Origin: Arachis hypogaea
Lineage: Eukaryota > Streptophyta > Magnoliopsida > Fabales > Fabaceae
NCBI RefSeq assembly: GCF_003086295.3
Contig: NC_092052.1
Location: 16,894,346-16,958,345, forward strand
Reading direction: 5' to 3'
Length of the DNA stretch: 64,000 nt
This document shows positions 10,501 to 22,540 of the stretch, piece after piece (the first letter of the stretch is position 1; every line of letters starts with the position of its first letter). The notes below the pieces were generated by a model. It was given only the letters and a program-made list of their open reading frames with translations, did not search any database and was not told where the DNA came from. The translations under genes and the position numbers were made by a program.

Positions 10501-11025
10501 AATTAATTTTTTTTACTAAGAGGTTTAAAGTTGAATCTTACTACTTTTTAAACATGTAAAACATCCCATGACAAGCGGTGTTCCAAGGTAAATACTAAAT
10601 ACCATGAAAAAAAATTAATAATTAATATACGGCATGTGAAAACAAAACAGTAACATATTTTATTTGAGATATGTTAGAAAGTTGAAACCTCAATCAACGG
10701 CAACCATAGAAAAGTGAAATGTCAGTTTTTAATTTTCTTTTAGAAGAAGTGAAAACTCAAAACCGTGTTTGGTTTCTGGAATAATGAGAACGCGTAGTAG
10801 CATTTTAATTTTCTTTGGCTATCGGAGCATGAATTCTTATTGCAATGAATCCCATTAAATTCCTTCCATACACATGGCTTCACTACCATGCATCCATCAC
10901 CACTCCTATTTAAACTCTTCTCTCTCATCTCATTCCCAAATTCATCACATTTCTCTCTTCACTTAATCAAATCAAATTCAAGACAAACACGCCCTTAGAT
11001 CTCTCTCTCTTTATCTCTCTCTATC
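10501..11025 (+). promoter_or_regulatory. Promoter and 5' leader of the glutamate decarboxylase gene
   Basis: Runs from the copia target duplication to the start codon. A TATA-like TATTTAAA sits at 10907-10914, about 110 bp before the ATG, and a CT-rich leader (around 10975-11022) precedes ATGG at 11026. The copia insertion at 10500 leaves at most 525 bp of native upstream sequence and displaces any more distant element by 4.1 kb. Confidence 0.5.
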
Positions 11026-14000
11026 ATGGTTCTTTCGGAAACCGCTACCGGCACCGATGTCTCAGTCCACTCTACCTTCGCCTCGCGCTACGTCCGCGCC
11101 TCCCTTCCCAGGTAGGTCGCTTTAGAATATAAAATACATATTAAAAATATATAAAATAATACATATATTAAATATGCACAAATATATACAGGTTTAGGAT
11201 GCCGGAAAATTCCATACCAAAGGAAGCAGCGTATCAGATAATAAACGACGAGCTGATGCTGGACGGAAACCCAAGACTAAATCTGGCGTCGTTTGTAACG
11301 ACATGGATGGAGCCTGAATGCGACAAACTCATCATGGCTGCCATTAACAAGAACTATGTTGATATGGACGAATACCCTGTCACCACTGAGCTCCAGGTAC
11401 CACTTCTATTATTATTTCATGAAAATCTCATATGGTATTAGGTAAATGCATGTGTCACGGGTGAATATAATTCTCCATAGTTTAATTATTACAGTGTCAC
11501 CGTCCTTCACTCCTTTACTAATATTCAAATGTGCTAACGTCGGGATTGTTGTATTACTGGGTTCTTTCTGGTTTTTTTTGTCAAAATGCCCAAAGTCTAT
11601 AAACCTAACACTAGGAATTATTTTGCTTGCACATTAGACACTTGATATTTAAATAAATGACGTAAAGTATAAGTTGAACAATAAAATAAAATATTTTACA
11701 AACAAAGACTACAATTTGTTTATTCTTTCAAAAATCATACATCCACTGACTCTTAATTTTAGTTATTTAAAGCTATATATATTACTCTAAAGTTTTTCGC
11801 TTTAGTAATATTATCCAAAATAGTTGTAAATAGTTTTAATTTCTATCCTTTCTTATTTTGTTAAACCTTTTTTTTTTTAATTTGTCATTTCTCCCTCTCT
11901 CCATATCTCCCTTTCTCTTGGTAACTCTCCATCCTCTCCCCACTATCTTCTTTACGGAAAAAAAAAATACGGTATGGGGAGATACGTTGAAAAACGAGAC
12001 TGTAGTCTAAACTTTTGTGAGCAGTCACCGATAATTCGATATCAACTCTCAAGAACTACAGCTGTAGAGCACATGTAATTTATCAATCCAAGTACATGAT
12101 AGTTATCACGTCCAAAAAAAAAAAAAAACACGTACATGATAGTTAACAAAACAGGAGTATTTTCATTTGTTTTTTTTTTTTTTGAATTTTGCTAAGTATA
12201 ATATTAAAATTACAAAAAAATTTATATATTTTTTATTCATTATGCTAGGTGTACATCAAAATACATACTAAAAATTAGTTAAATTACACAGTTATTTATA
12301 CATAAATATATAATAGTTAATTTTGATGTGCAAATAACCCCAAACACTTATTTAGACCGACTAATAAACTAACCAGACCAACCAAACTTGGTTACATTTA
12401 ATATCTTAAAAAGTTTCCACTTGCATTGTTAGCTTTATTGTTTTTTAATCATTGAAAATGAAAACATATACTTTTCGTAAATTGTGTTTTTTTGTGTGAT
12501 ATTGAGGCCTTTTATAATATTTATTCCTTTTTTCTTTCTTGGGTCCCGGTCTAAATTATTTGTTGGACTTGTTTAAATTTCTGGACATTTAATTGTGGGC
12601 CCATTAGCAAAGATGGGGTGACTTAGTTAGTCATATCAACAAAATCATGTTGGTCAATTTAAGTGATATTGGACACATAGAAATAACAAAAATCCCAATT
12701 TAATCCCTAAATGGTTTACCAAAAAAAATCCCTAAACAATATATCGAATAAATTAGTTCATAATAAAAGTATTTGACAAATTATCCTCTGATTTTTAGAA
12801 TATACACAAATTAGCCCTTAATAAAATAAATAGATGAATTAGTCCATTATCTTTTAGAAAGCTTGGACAATTTAATACCCGAACCATACTATTTTTTAGA
12901 AAAATTAGGAACTAATTTTACTACTTTTCAAATATATTAGGGACTATTTTGTCCGTTTATTTTATCAAGGACTAATTTTTCTAATATTTTAAAAATTATG
13001 AACTAATTTATCAAATTTTTTATTAAAAACTACTTTGTCCGATACAAAAATTATTAGAATCAAAATTTTGGATATTATTCCAAAAAACATTTTCAAAAGA
13101 AAAAAAAAACAAACACTTTCTATTAAAAAAAATTGAAAAATTCTAGAAGTCAGCACTTTTATTAAAATCTAGACAGCATTTAAAATTATTTCATTAGATA
13201 TAATCTTAAACCATTAAAAATATTAATAATGATTAATTAGTCGCTACAAATCACAAAATCTGCCGCTACTAGCACTCCTAAAAAAAAAGCGCAGTGATAA
13301 ATCCCTTTCTTGACTTTGTTCCTTGTTCCTACCCTCTCCTCTAAGTCTATAGTGAGTTTCCTAAAGTCTAGTGATTCATTGGGGGGCATTTTTCCATGTT
13401 GATGATGAGGCTCTGGATTCATAAACAGAATTGTGTCATCAATTGATTGGAGAAACTTTCTCTTTATATAGTGAAGGTCATCTTCTTTCTCTTTCAATAC
13501 AAACATATATGGGTTGTTGGTGAGAATAGGATTGATAATAATATATGTGGGACAGTTTCCCTTTTATCTTTTCTTCATCAATATCAGTGCTTTTTAATTC
13601 CTTTGTTTGTATGTTTTCTGTGGACAACATTTCTATCAGTTGGTCAAATCAAATGCATCATGCATGTACAAAATTATGTAGTATTTTGGATAAATCTACA
13701 GTAGTTTGGAATATTGCCCATTAGCATCACTAGTATAATTTAGATGATTCGATAGAAGGACTATTATCTTCTAAATTACTCTTAATGTTATAACAATGTT
13801 TGATATGTAACATTCAGCTCAAAAAATTTAAGTTACCAACGTGTTATAAGTTATAACCAAACATCTTAATAGTCAAGTAATTAACGTTGTTTGAAGGCCA
13901 ACGAGCTATAGCTCAAATTACAGTCTCTCCATATCTCACCTAGAGGTCACGTTATTTGAATACTCATATGTAGATATCTTTATGAGAATCGTTAGATGAT

Positions 14001-15959
14001 TTGATATATTTAACTAAACCGGTTAAGATAATACATGCAACGTTTTAGTTATGATCTTAACATGAATACATGTTATTGCAGAACCGATGTGTGAACATGA
14101 TAGCACATCTATTCAATGCGCCACTCGAAGACGGAGAGCCGGCAGTTGGCGTCGGCACAGTTGGGTCGTCGGAGGCCATAATGTTGGCCGGGTTGGCCTT
14201 CAAACGGAAGTGGCAGAACAGAAGGAAGGAACAGGGATTGCCTTTTGACAAGCCCAACATTGTGACTGGTGCCAATGTGCAGGTTTGTTGGGAGAAATTC
14301 GCCAGGTACTTCGAGGTGGAACTCAAAGAGGTGAAGCTTCGCGATGATTACTATGTAATGGACCCTGAGTTGGCCGTGGAAATGGTTGATGAGAACACCA
14401 TTTGTGTGGCTGCAATCCTTGGTTCCACTCTCAATGGAGAGTTTGAAGATGTCAAGCGCCTTAACGACCTCCTTGAGCAAAAGAATAAGGAAACAGGGTA
14501 CGTACATATAAACATCCTTGTGCTAATAATCAATTAGTTTGTCGGAAATATTTGGTAACCAAAGAAAATCAGCAAAAAAACAGTCAGAACTTGCCTTATT
14601 TAGCATTCATTAATTGTCGCGTTATAAATGTGTGTTAGATGGGAAACTCCAATTCACGTGGATGCAGCAAGTGGAGGATTCATAGCGCCATTTCTATATC
14701 CAGATCTTGTGTGGGACTTTAGGTTACCATTAGTGAAGAGCATTAATGTTAGTGGCCACAAGTATGGTCTTGTCTATGCTGGCATTGGTTGGTCCATTTG
14801 GAGAAGCAAAGAAGACCTTCCTGAGGAACTCATCTTCCATATTAACTATCTTGGTGCTGATCAACCCACTTTTACTCTCAACTTCTCCAAGGGTATATCT
14901 AACAACTTCATTCCAACACCATACTCTAATTCTACTATTTATTACTTTCCCTATTATTCATTAAATGTGGTATTTATTGATCCAGGTTCTAGCCAAGTTA
15001 TTGCTCAGTATTACCAACTAATTCGTTTGGGTTATGAGGTATTCCACTAATCCTTCAAATTCAACTTGATTTTAAACTAAGAAAATAAGGGTGTATTCAC
15101 CTCTCAATTGTCCATTACCCTTCTTTCTTCAGAAACAAGTTACACTTTGGTTTTACTATATAAAGGACTACTAATTAATAATGATTTAAATGTTTTATCA
15201 CATAACATTAGCTAGATACCATTTAATTTTACATCTCTTTTCATTTTGTGAATGTTAATAAGACAACTAATAGTGTATAATAGAATCTTTCACAAGACTA
15301 TTGAAATATTTAATTATTGATAGATGCAATAGTTGTCTATAATTTCATGAGATTGATTTGCTAAAGAGAATTCTTATACATCCAACAACATTTCCATACA
15401 TGATTCTCCAAAAAATTTTGTCCAAATAAAGTTACTAAATGCTTTGTCTTGATTGTATTTTCAGGGATATAAGAATGTCATGGAAAATTGTAGAGATAAC
15501 ATGCTAGTACTTAAAGAGGGACTCGAGAAAACAGACCGTTTTAAAATTGTATCAAAAGATAACGGCGTGCCGTTGGTGGCCTTCACACTCAAGGACAGTA
15601 GCCACTTCAACGAGTTCCAAGTCTCGGACTTCTTGCGTCGCTTTGGTTGGATAGTGCCGGCATACACCATGCCTCCAGACGCGCAGCATGTTACCGTGCT
15701 GCGTGTTGTCATAAGGGAGGACTTCTCGCGCACCCTCGCGGAGCGCCTTGTCCTCGATGTCCAGAAAGTGTTGCATGAGCTGGAATTGCTTCCTGCAAGG
15801 GTAGTGTCCAACACCACCGTGACACCCAATGGAGAAGTTGTGGACAATAATGTGAAAGTCAAGAAGAGTGAATTGGAAACACAAAGGGAAATCACTATGG
15901 TTTGGAAGAAATTTGTGATGGAGAGGAAGATGAATGAGAAGATGAATGGTGTTTGTTAG
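11026..15959 (+). CDS. GAD: Glutamate decarboxylase (calmodulin-regulated, plant type)
   Basis: Converts glutamate to GABA and CO2 with pyridoxal phosphate in the cytosol (GABA shunt, stress and cytosolic pH responses). Six exons by GT-AG splicing: 11026-11111, 11192-11396, 14082-14497, 14639-14892, 14986-15038 and 15465-15959. They join to 1509 nt, a 502-residue protein, the usual plant length. The start [20 protein letters not shown] and the following [19 protein letters not shown] are the conserved plant N terminus. The PLP lysine lies in SGHKYG (Lys277). The C terminus holds the basic calmodulin-binding segment with Trp485 ([14 protein letters not shown]), which in plant GADs relieves autoinhibition in response to Ca2+. 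No lesion is seen. Intron 2 is 2.7 kb and carries several small repeats. The paralogue number cannot be decided here. Confidence 0.96.
12248..12332. mobile_element. Small MITE-like inverted repeat in GAD intron 2
   Basis: Ends read GTGTACATCAAAA and TTTTGATGTGC as imperfect inverted copies around an AT-rich core of about 60 bp. It resembles the element in the stress-protein intron at 63216-63349. No clear target duplication. Confidence 0.4.
12695..13080. mobile_element. Degraded long-inverted-repeat element in GAD intron 2
   Basis: Both halves carry repeated ACTAATTT / AAATTAGT motifs in opposite orientation. For example, AATAAATTAGTTCATAAT near 12746 mirrors ATTATGAACTAATTTATC near 12995. 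About 390 bp, no coding capacity, boundaries uncertain. Confidence 0.4.
13237..13506 (-). other. Unexplained 89-codon open frame in GAD intron 2
   Basis: An antisense open frame in intron 2 whose composition is less AT-rich than the surrounding intron. It begins [20 protein letters not shown] and has a charged, non-repetitive sequence. I recognise no domain. It could be a captured fragment, part of an unrecognised transposon, or chance. Confidence 0.2.
13891..13966 (+). mobile_element. tRNA-derived SINE remnant in GAD intron 2
   Basis: Contains an A-box-like TATAGCTCAAAT at about 13907-13918 and a degenerate B-box GTTATTTGAATAC at about 13951. The layout matches the better copy at 22441-22540. 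Confidence 0.45.
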
Positions 15960-17335
15960 AGCTAGCTAGCTTTATTTAGATAATTGTGATTTATGATGGA
16001 AGATTGATTAAGTCTATGCAATATTTTTGTTAAACTCGTACAAATTAGAGAGATGTATGTTTTAAGCGAGAAAAGAAGTTCTTTTACTGTTGAAGGAAAC
16101 TTCTCCTCCATGTGTGTTTAAAATGTATCAACCATTATTTTAGATCATACAAAAATTTCTCCAAGATTACATAGATGATAATATCTTATCTGTTAACAAT
16201 ATAAAATATCAAAATTAATCTCATGTTTTAAACACTTCAAAAGTTAGTTGGAGGCAGGATTTATGTTATTTTATGAGGTGTAAGTTGTTGCTATTGTCTT
16301 CCCAAATCTGGTTAGTTTATGAGTCCTTGTTTCCATGTTCTCATTAGTTATTCTATTTGATGTCCATCTCATTCAATTGAGAATCTAGATTATAGATTTT
16401 CTTATCTTCCCTCTGCTTCTTAGTTCTTGCTATTGATCAGATAATGTTGTAGTACACTAGTACAATAATGAAATACTGTGCTGAGCGCTTCCATAATCCA
16501 TACATCAAGAAAATTATAGAACTGAAAAGTAAAAACATACATATGATTAGGACCAACATTCATTTAATGTCCTTATCACAAAATTCCAAAACAAATTATG
16601 AGAATGTGGTGACAAGAGATGAGTATTGGTGTCCTTTTTCTCCAATTTAATATAGAATTTGCCAGCAAGGAAGATACTATATTTCTGGTGAAGAAACCAG
16701 TTTCAATAAATGAAATCCACATGAGAAGCTCAGGCATTATTAGCTCAATTAATTCATAAATAATTGAAGAAAGAAGGAAATGGAATGGAACCTATATATG
16801 GAGATATTTGAATTAATAGTGAAACGAATACATACATGTATATACACAACAATAGTGAAAAGAAACATTATCTACCAATGTTTTTCATTGGTGCAGATAC
16901 AAAACTTGGAGGTCAAAGGTGAATGCTTTAGATAAATATTTATCTTTTATTAGTACCATGGTACCTTTAAATCAAGTTTCCCCAAAGAAAACCTTGCTTA
17001 TCATCCATCAATTACATAACTAATGTAGAGTTTCCATAACCTTCCATAGATCATTAACTTGTAGCAGCATTTCGACACCAACATTCTTGCATTGCCCTTT
17101 AGAATGAAATGAATCACTCCAATTAATTTGTGCCCAAAAAAGTTGTACACACACCAGCACTCTGCCATGAACTATGAGTACTAGAGGCACAAATTGCATT
17201 ACCTTTAACCCACCCCCCCAAAATTCCTTTCCTCAAGGCCTCTTAATTGCATGTTATTAAATCATTTACATACATGAACAAATGAAGAATCTTTCTATTT
17301 ACACTATTGAGTCAATAATTATAAGATTTTCCAAC
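15960..17335. other. Intergenic region between the convergent GAD and LecRK genes
   Basis: Holds the 3' untranslated regions of two genes transcribed towards each other. No further coding frame or repeat structure could be supported. A short 60-codon frame near 16468 shows no recognisable features. Confidence 0.6.
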
Positions 17336-19486
17336 TCAGACTATATCTATACCACTGAAGCTGTTCTCTGAAGTTGAGGTAGAAATGGTGATTATTCCGT
17401 CAATGTCAGATACACTATCTTGCAAGCTCAATAAGAGTTGAGAGTGCGAGGTACTTAAACCTGTATTTGGTTTTGTTGTTGGGACAATAGGAACTTCAGC
17501 ATCACCAACCAGCATCTGAACCACACTCCTCATCGAAGGCCGAGCCAACGGGTCCGAGTTTGAGCAAGCTAGCCCAACCATCAGCACCCTCCTCATCTCT
17601 GCTTCGTCGAATTCGTTCTCGAGTCTCGGATCAGCCGCCATTAGCAACCTCCCTTCCCTATGCAAAGTCCAAACCCATTCTACCAAATTGCTACTAACAC
17701 CGCCTTTTCCAGCCCCAGTAGCATCTTTCTCTATTGGTCTTCTCCCACTAGCAACCTCAAGGACCACCGCCCCGTAACTAAACACATCAGTCTTCTCAGT
17801 AGCTTTGCCAGTAAGGAGATACTCGGGCGCCAGGTACCCCATTGTTCCGGCTGCCACTGTGGCATCCGGAGACTTATCATGCTCAGTTTGCCTTGCCAAA
17901 CCAAAATCCCCCAACCTGGCATTAAACCCTTCATCCAACATTATGTTACTAGTCTTAATATCCCTATGAATAACCTGATTCTCACACTCTTGATGCAAGT
18001 ATGCCAATGCGGATGCCACCCCCAACAAAATCTTTCTCCGGTGAGACCAAGGCAGAGGCATCCGGGCCTCGAACAAAGCCTTATCCAAACTCCCATTAGG
18101 CATCAAGTCATACACCAACAAAATCTCGCCTTTCTCGTGACACCAACCCTGAAGCCTAACAAGATTCCGGTGCCGAAGGGTTCCAATTATGGACAACTCA
18201 GACAAGAACTCATTCTTACCTTGACTACTGTGGCTACACCTCTTCACCGCAACAATTTCTCCATTCTCAGGCATAACACCTTTATACACAGTACCAAAAG
18301 CACCATGACCAATGATCCTATTAGCATTGAAACACTTAGTAGCAGCCTTCAACTCCTTATAACTAAACTGCTTAGGCATCTTAATAATCTCAGAACCAAG
18401 TGTATCCAATTTCTTAACACGCTTGAATTTCTTAGAATAAACCCAAATCAAAGCACCAGCAAATAAAGCAAGAACAAAAGCACCAGCAGTAACAACACCG
18501 GCAACCGCACCCAAATTTTCTTTACACAAACCATTGTGGCAAGAAGACGACTTACTCTCCTTTTGTGCCACTGAAGGCGCAATTGATGGCGGTGGCGACA
18601 ACGACGACGAAGAACCAGCTGAATTAGCCCCCGGGTTCATCAGAGTAACCGCCGGCGGTGGCGGCGCCGCCGCCCCCGCCGAAGACGACGGAAAGAAAGA
18701 GCTAAAGCTCCACCATTCAACACTGTGAATCTCGGTGCTTCCTTGTGTAGAACCAGAAAACCCTACATACATAAAATCGTTGAAGTATCTATCGGCGTCA
18801 AGATTCATTGTCAAAATGGGGTCTTTCGGTTTCAGATTCGAGTACGAGACCCACACCGTTAAAACCGTTGTTGATCCATCGAACTCGATCCACGCGTTCA
18901 CCGTGTCACCGCTTTTGAGATCGACATTGATGAATCCCAAGTCGAAAACCTTCGCCGAAACCATGCTATTTAAGTCCACGCCGACGTGGTTACCGTTAAT
19001 GTCCTTGAACTCAGCGTCCATTAACGTGTCGAATTCAACGGCGACGAACTTCGTGGCGGCGGCGGCAAGGCCGAGACTTCCGCCGGCGTCGCCGAGGGAG
19101 TCGTCGTCCGGCGTGAGGACAAATGCGAGGCCGCCGCCAATTGATGAAGGGTTGAGATTGGTTACAGAAAATGAGAAGAAGGTTCGGAAGCTGGCCGGAG
19201 AATGGTTTCCCGGTTGGCGGAATCTGACCGGACGAGAATATAAGGCTCTGCCGGAGCCGGAGTTGGGGACGGGAAGGTCGCGCGTGAGGCTGACGGTTCC
19301 GTTGTTCAAGTGAGCGTCGCCGAGGAGCTTGAGAGAACTGAGCGTTAAGGTTCCAAAGTCAAACTCGGTGGAAGCAAGAGTGGGTGTGAAGAACAAAAAG
19401 ATGAAGAATGTGAAGAAGGAAAGAAGCGACATTGAAGTGTGTTTTGGGGGAAAATGGAAGGGTTTCTGATTTTGATTGAATTCCAA
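17336..19486 (-). CDS. L-type lectin-domain receptor kinase, LecRK-VIII-like
   Basis: Plasma-membrane receptor kinase encoded by one exon (716 codons). Met19 (19432) starts a canonical signal peptide MSLLSFFTFFIFLFFTPTLA and may be the true start, giving 698 residues. Legume-lectin domain about residues 40-270 (FDFGTLTLSSLKLLGDA, FVAVEFDTLMDAEFKDINGNHVGVD). A Pro/Ser-rich stalk is followed by a transmembrane helix at about 329-352. Kinase about 385-660: P-loop IGHGAFGTVYKG, VAVKR lysine, HRDIKTSN near 505, DFGLA near 526, and the APEYLLTGKATEKTDVFSYG motif. All catalytic residues are present, so the kinase should be active. Length and sequence fit Arabidopsis LecRK-VIII.1/VIII.2 (about 710 residues). 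The ligand is unknown. Confidence 0.95.
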   Translation of the reverse strand: MEFNQNQKPFHFPPKHTSMSLLSFFTFFIFLFFTPTLASTEFDFGTLTLSSLKLLGDAHLNNGTVSLTRDLPVPNSGSGRALYSRPVRFRQPGNHSPASFRTFFSFSVTNLNPSSIGGGLAFVLTPDDDSLGDAGGSLGLAAAATKFVAVEFDTLMDAEFKDINGNHVGVDLNSMVSAKVFDLGFINVDLKSGDTVNAWIEFDGSTTVLTVWVSYSNLKPKDPILTMNLDADRYFNDFMYVGFSGSTQGSTEIHSVEWWSFSSFFPSSSAGAAAPPPPAVTLMNPGANSAGSSSSLSPPPSIAPSVAQKESKSSSCHNGLCKENLGAVAGVVTAGAFVLALFAGALIWVYSKKFKRVKKLDTLGSEIIKMPKQFSYKELKAATKCFNANRIIGHGAFGTVYKGVMPENGEIVAVKRCSHSSQGKNEFLSELSIIGTLRHRNLVRLQGWCHEKGEILLVYDLMPNGSLDKALFEARMPLPWSHRRKILLGVASALAYLHQECENQVIHRDIKTSNIMLDEGFNARLGDFGLARQTEHDKSPDATVAAGTMGYLAPEYLLTGKATEKTDVFSYGAVVLEVASGRRPIEKDATGAGKGGVSSNLVEWVWTLHREGRLLMAADPRLENEFDEAEMRRVLMVGLACSNSDPLARPSMRSVVQMLVGDAEVPIVPTTKPNTGLSTSHSQLLLSLQDSVSDIDGIITISTSTSENSFSGIDIV

Positions 19487-19578
19487 TTGGCGAGTGTGTG
19501 TGTAGTATGTAGTGTTAGAGTCGAGAGTGTGATTTTTGTTTTGTTGTTTACTGAACGTGAAAGTGTTAGCTTCTTCAC

Positions 19579-19610
<32 letters not shown>

Positions 19611-19800
19611 TAGTTTGGAGAAGGAAACTAAACTAAACTAAACTAAACGGAGGAAGAGAACAAGCGATGGCATGAAGTGGCAGAGAATCCGAAGAGGGAC
19701 TGAAGATGACAGGTAGGTCGACATGTCGCCACGTGTTCCCTCTCTCTCTCTCTCCCCTCAGCAAAATACTCTCTTTATACGTATGTGTGTTGGTATCATA
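19487..19800 (-). promoter_or_regulatory. Promoter and 5' leader of the LecRK gene
   Basis: On the minus strand a TATAAAG lies at 19779-19773, about 290 bp before the first ATG. Downstream is a CT-rich leader that includes a (GA)n run on the plus strand at about 19587-19610 and a (TC)n run at 19740-19755. Such CT-rich tracts are common in plant 5' leaders. Confidence 0.45.
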
Positions 19801-20075
19801 GTGTGTATGTATATACTAGCATATAGCATATGTAGGAGAGTGATATCACTTCTATAATTCAATGTTTAATTAATATCAGTTAATTTTTTAAAAAATATTT
19901 ATTTATTTTAAATTTAGAGATTAAATTATAAATTTTTTTATTTTTAGTTTTAAATTATAAATCTAAATTTTCACAAATAATTACTGTTAGCTAGTTAATT
20001 AAAAATTAATTCTTTATATTTCTATGTAATTTTTTTTAACAGTTAATTTTGATACATTAATAATATATTAAAATA
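19801..20075. other. AT-rich spacer
   Basis: AT-rich stretch with loosely inverted TTAATT/AATTAA motifs and no gene. It may be an eroded MITE, but no termini can be defined. Confidence 0.4.
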
Positions 20076-20088
20076 TTTTATATAATTA

Positions 20089-20270
20089 GTTTTTTGTTAC
20101 CTATGGTATCTTTCAGCCCGACAAGTCAAGGACTAATCCGTCGCAGATCTAAGCTCAATTTAAGATCTGTCACTGGCCAATAAGTTGTTCCATGCACAAG
20201 GCAAGATTTGAATCCTCCCACACTTGTTTAACCGGACAAGTGAACTGTCCATTCGACTAACCCAAGTTGA
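20089..20270 (-). mobile_element. SINE with 13-bp target-site duplication
   Basis: 182 bp flanked by TTTTATATAATTA at 20076-20088 and 20271-20283. On the minus strand it starts CAACTTGGGTTAGTCGAATG, with a B-box-like GGATTCAAATC about 60 bp in. It carries a GGCCAGTGACAGATCTTAAA-type body and the 3' motif GCGACGGATTAGTCCTTGAC, and ends in an A-rich tail. The exact duplication plus tail shows LINE-mediated insertion. Non-coding and Pol III type. Confidence 0.8.
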
Positions 20271-20283
20271 TTTTATATAATTA

Positions 20284-22430
20284 TTTTATTATATCTATTT
20301 TTATGATTATTTACGTAATTCATATAAAAGATAATTACTTTTACTGACATAATAATACATAATTTATATATACATATAAAATTGTTTATATTGATATAGA
20401 TTAAAATTAAATTTTATTTTTAAATTATCTTTCATTTTTACAGTTTTACTTTTTTATAGTGAACAAAAAATTATTGTAAGAGAAGTTTAAAAATAATATA
20501 TAATAGAAGAGTGACATTATTAATTAAAGACGAACAATATTTCATTATTTTCGTCTTTATAAATTTTAATAAATTAAATTATTTTGATACTAAATGTTTG
20601 TCAAATTACTATTTTAATCAATGAAAAGTTTGCATAACCAAAATAACCATGTATGCATGTATCTATATTTATATTTATATAGAGTATATGACCCGTAAAA
20701 TAATTTATACTTTATTTGTTTTGTTTTATTAGCCCTCCTAACGTCATGTGCATTAATGTATTTTGTAGGTTTATATTGAATTCAGTGACTTTATGCGATT
20801 CTATCTTTTTGTCATGAGGTATTTTGAAAGGGATGTGTTAACGCAAAATTGTTGTATTATTGCATTAATCGGATAATGTTTAATGTATAATGTTGTGCTA
20901 TTAAGACGATGAATTCAATGTTTTAAGGTCATATTATTCTGTCTATTCAAACATAGTATAAGAAAGAGTATTAAACTTGATCAAGTACTCTTAGGCATAG
21001 CATATGAGTAGTAAATAGTGTTGGAGGGAGTTGTAGATAAGATAATTAAGTTTGTTTAATGATAATTTGAAAAAGAAAAAAGCGTAGGTTAGGAAGAGAA
21101 AGCTAATAGCTATAAAGGTGTGAACTTAAAGGGTGGCTTTGCGTCTAAATGCGTTAAACTGTAGTGCAGACAAATTCTTAATCTTACCCCCCAAGTCAAG
21201 GGCTCTATCGGTCACGCACATGTCCACTCTCCAATAAATCTACCCTTTTTCTATGATTATTATTATTATATTACAAATGCAAATAACTAGATATTCGCAT
21301 AGTATTAAACAATAAATTATTATAAGGTCAGAGGGATAACATAACACATCCCTACTGTTCTGCTTCCTTATTCCCTGATGCACACTGTGACCCTCACAAC
21401 TGTTCTGCCCCTACGGGTAATATTAATTTGGACTTCTAATTTTTAATTCTAAAACCATTTATCTAACATGGCACCATGATCAATTGCTAGATTTATTATT
21501 GCAACTGCAAATGTGGGTTTTTAATTGACAAAATTAAGTGGCAACTTTATAGATAATATGCTACCGTGTTACTATTACAATAATTGCATAATTTAGATGT
21601 TTTTGTCTGTGTATTGCAGGGGATATTGAATGGTCAATCAATGATATATGTAGCTCAACATAACATGAGAAGGAGTGATATGCTGGAACTTCAAGTGGGA
21701 AAATAACAAATTCATGGAAGATCGGGAAGTTATAATAGTAGAAAGATTTAATAGGAATATATAACATACAGTTGAGAATGCATGAAATATTAAAGGAAAT
21801 AGTAAAAGAGGAGATAACTAGAAAAGTAATGATAAATGTATTGAGGGATGTGAAGCTTGTTAGAGGGAGTGACGATTCTTTTGTGTAGTAACTTAACCAA
21901 GCTATGAGTTTTTCTCTCTGAATTTTTTTTTTCTTGAGCTACAAATTAAGGAGGACTTTTTGTTGGAGGTGCAAAATTATGGAAAGGATGTGCCTTCAAG
22001 AACAAAATTGATAGTTTGTTTGCTATTTTTTTTATAAAAAAGAAAATTTTAAATATAGTCAAACAATACTTACAAATAATTTACATGTGGTGTATAATAG
22101 ATGGTGTGAATTATCTATAAGTAAAAAATTTTCATACCTTTAACAAATTTATATATAGTCCAATCCTATTAATTATTACTTCTTTTTCAAATTTGGATTT
22201 TGTACGTATTTTTTAATGTTTTCAAATATTTGTTTATTTATAATATTTAGATATATATATTTTTTTAATTTGTCTCAAATATCACTTTAAGATAGAGAAT
22301 ATATATCTTTAGAAAAAGTTATATCGAGAGTAAGGATCTGTCACTATATTAGTTATTATATACAGTAGTATTAAGAAGTCAGCATATTTTGTAATTTATA
22401 GTTATTAATTAATCATTATTAATATTTTTA
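20284..22430. other. AT-rich intergenic DNA
   Basis: No coding frame with recognisable similarity. The less AT-rich patch near 21120-21240 and the one near 21340-21410 show no protein or repeat I can name. Confidence 0.55.
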
Positions 22431-22440
22431 ATGATGTGCC

Positions 22441-22540
22441 AATGAGTAATAGCTCAAATGACATAGTCTCTCCATACTCAATTAAGAGGTTGCGAGTTCG
22501 AATCTCCTATCTTTGGTATAAAAAAAATGATGTGAGATTA
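22441..22540 (+). mobile_element. tRNA-derived SINE (5' tRNA-like part)
   Basis: An A-box-like TAATAGCTCAAATG near 22447 and a good B-box GAGTTCGAATCTCC near 22494 are about 35 bp apart, as in tRNA-derived SINEs. The sequence does not fold as a real tRNA. A duplication could not be identified. Related to the remnant in GAD intron 2. Confidence 0.6.

Noticed and set aside
14057..14533. Minus-strand open frames across GAD exon 3
   Set aside because: Antisense shadows of a conserved, GC-richer exon.
22441..22540. Possible tRNA gene (A and B boxes)
   Set aside because: Boxes are present but the acceptor and anticodon arms do not pair; a SINE head fits better.
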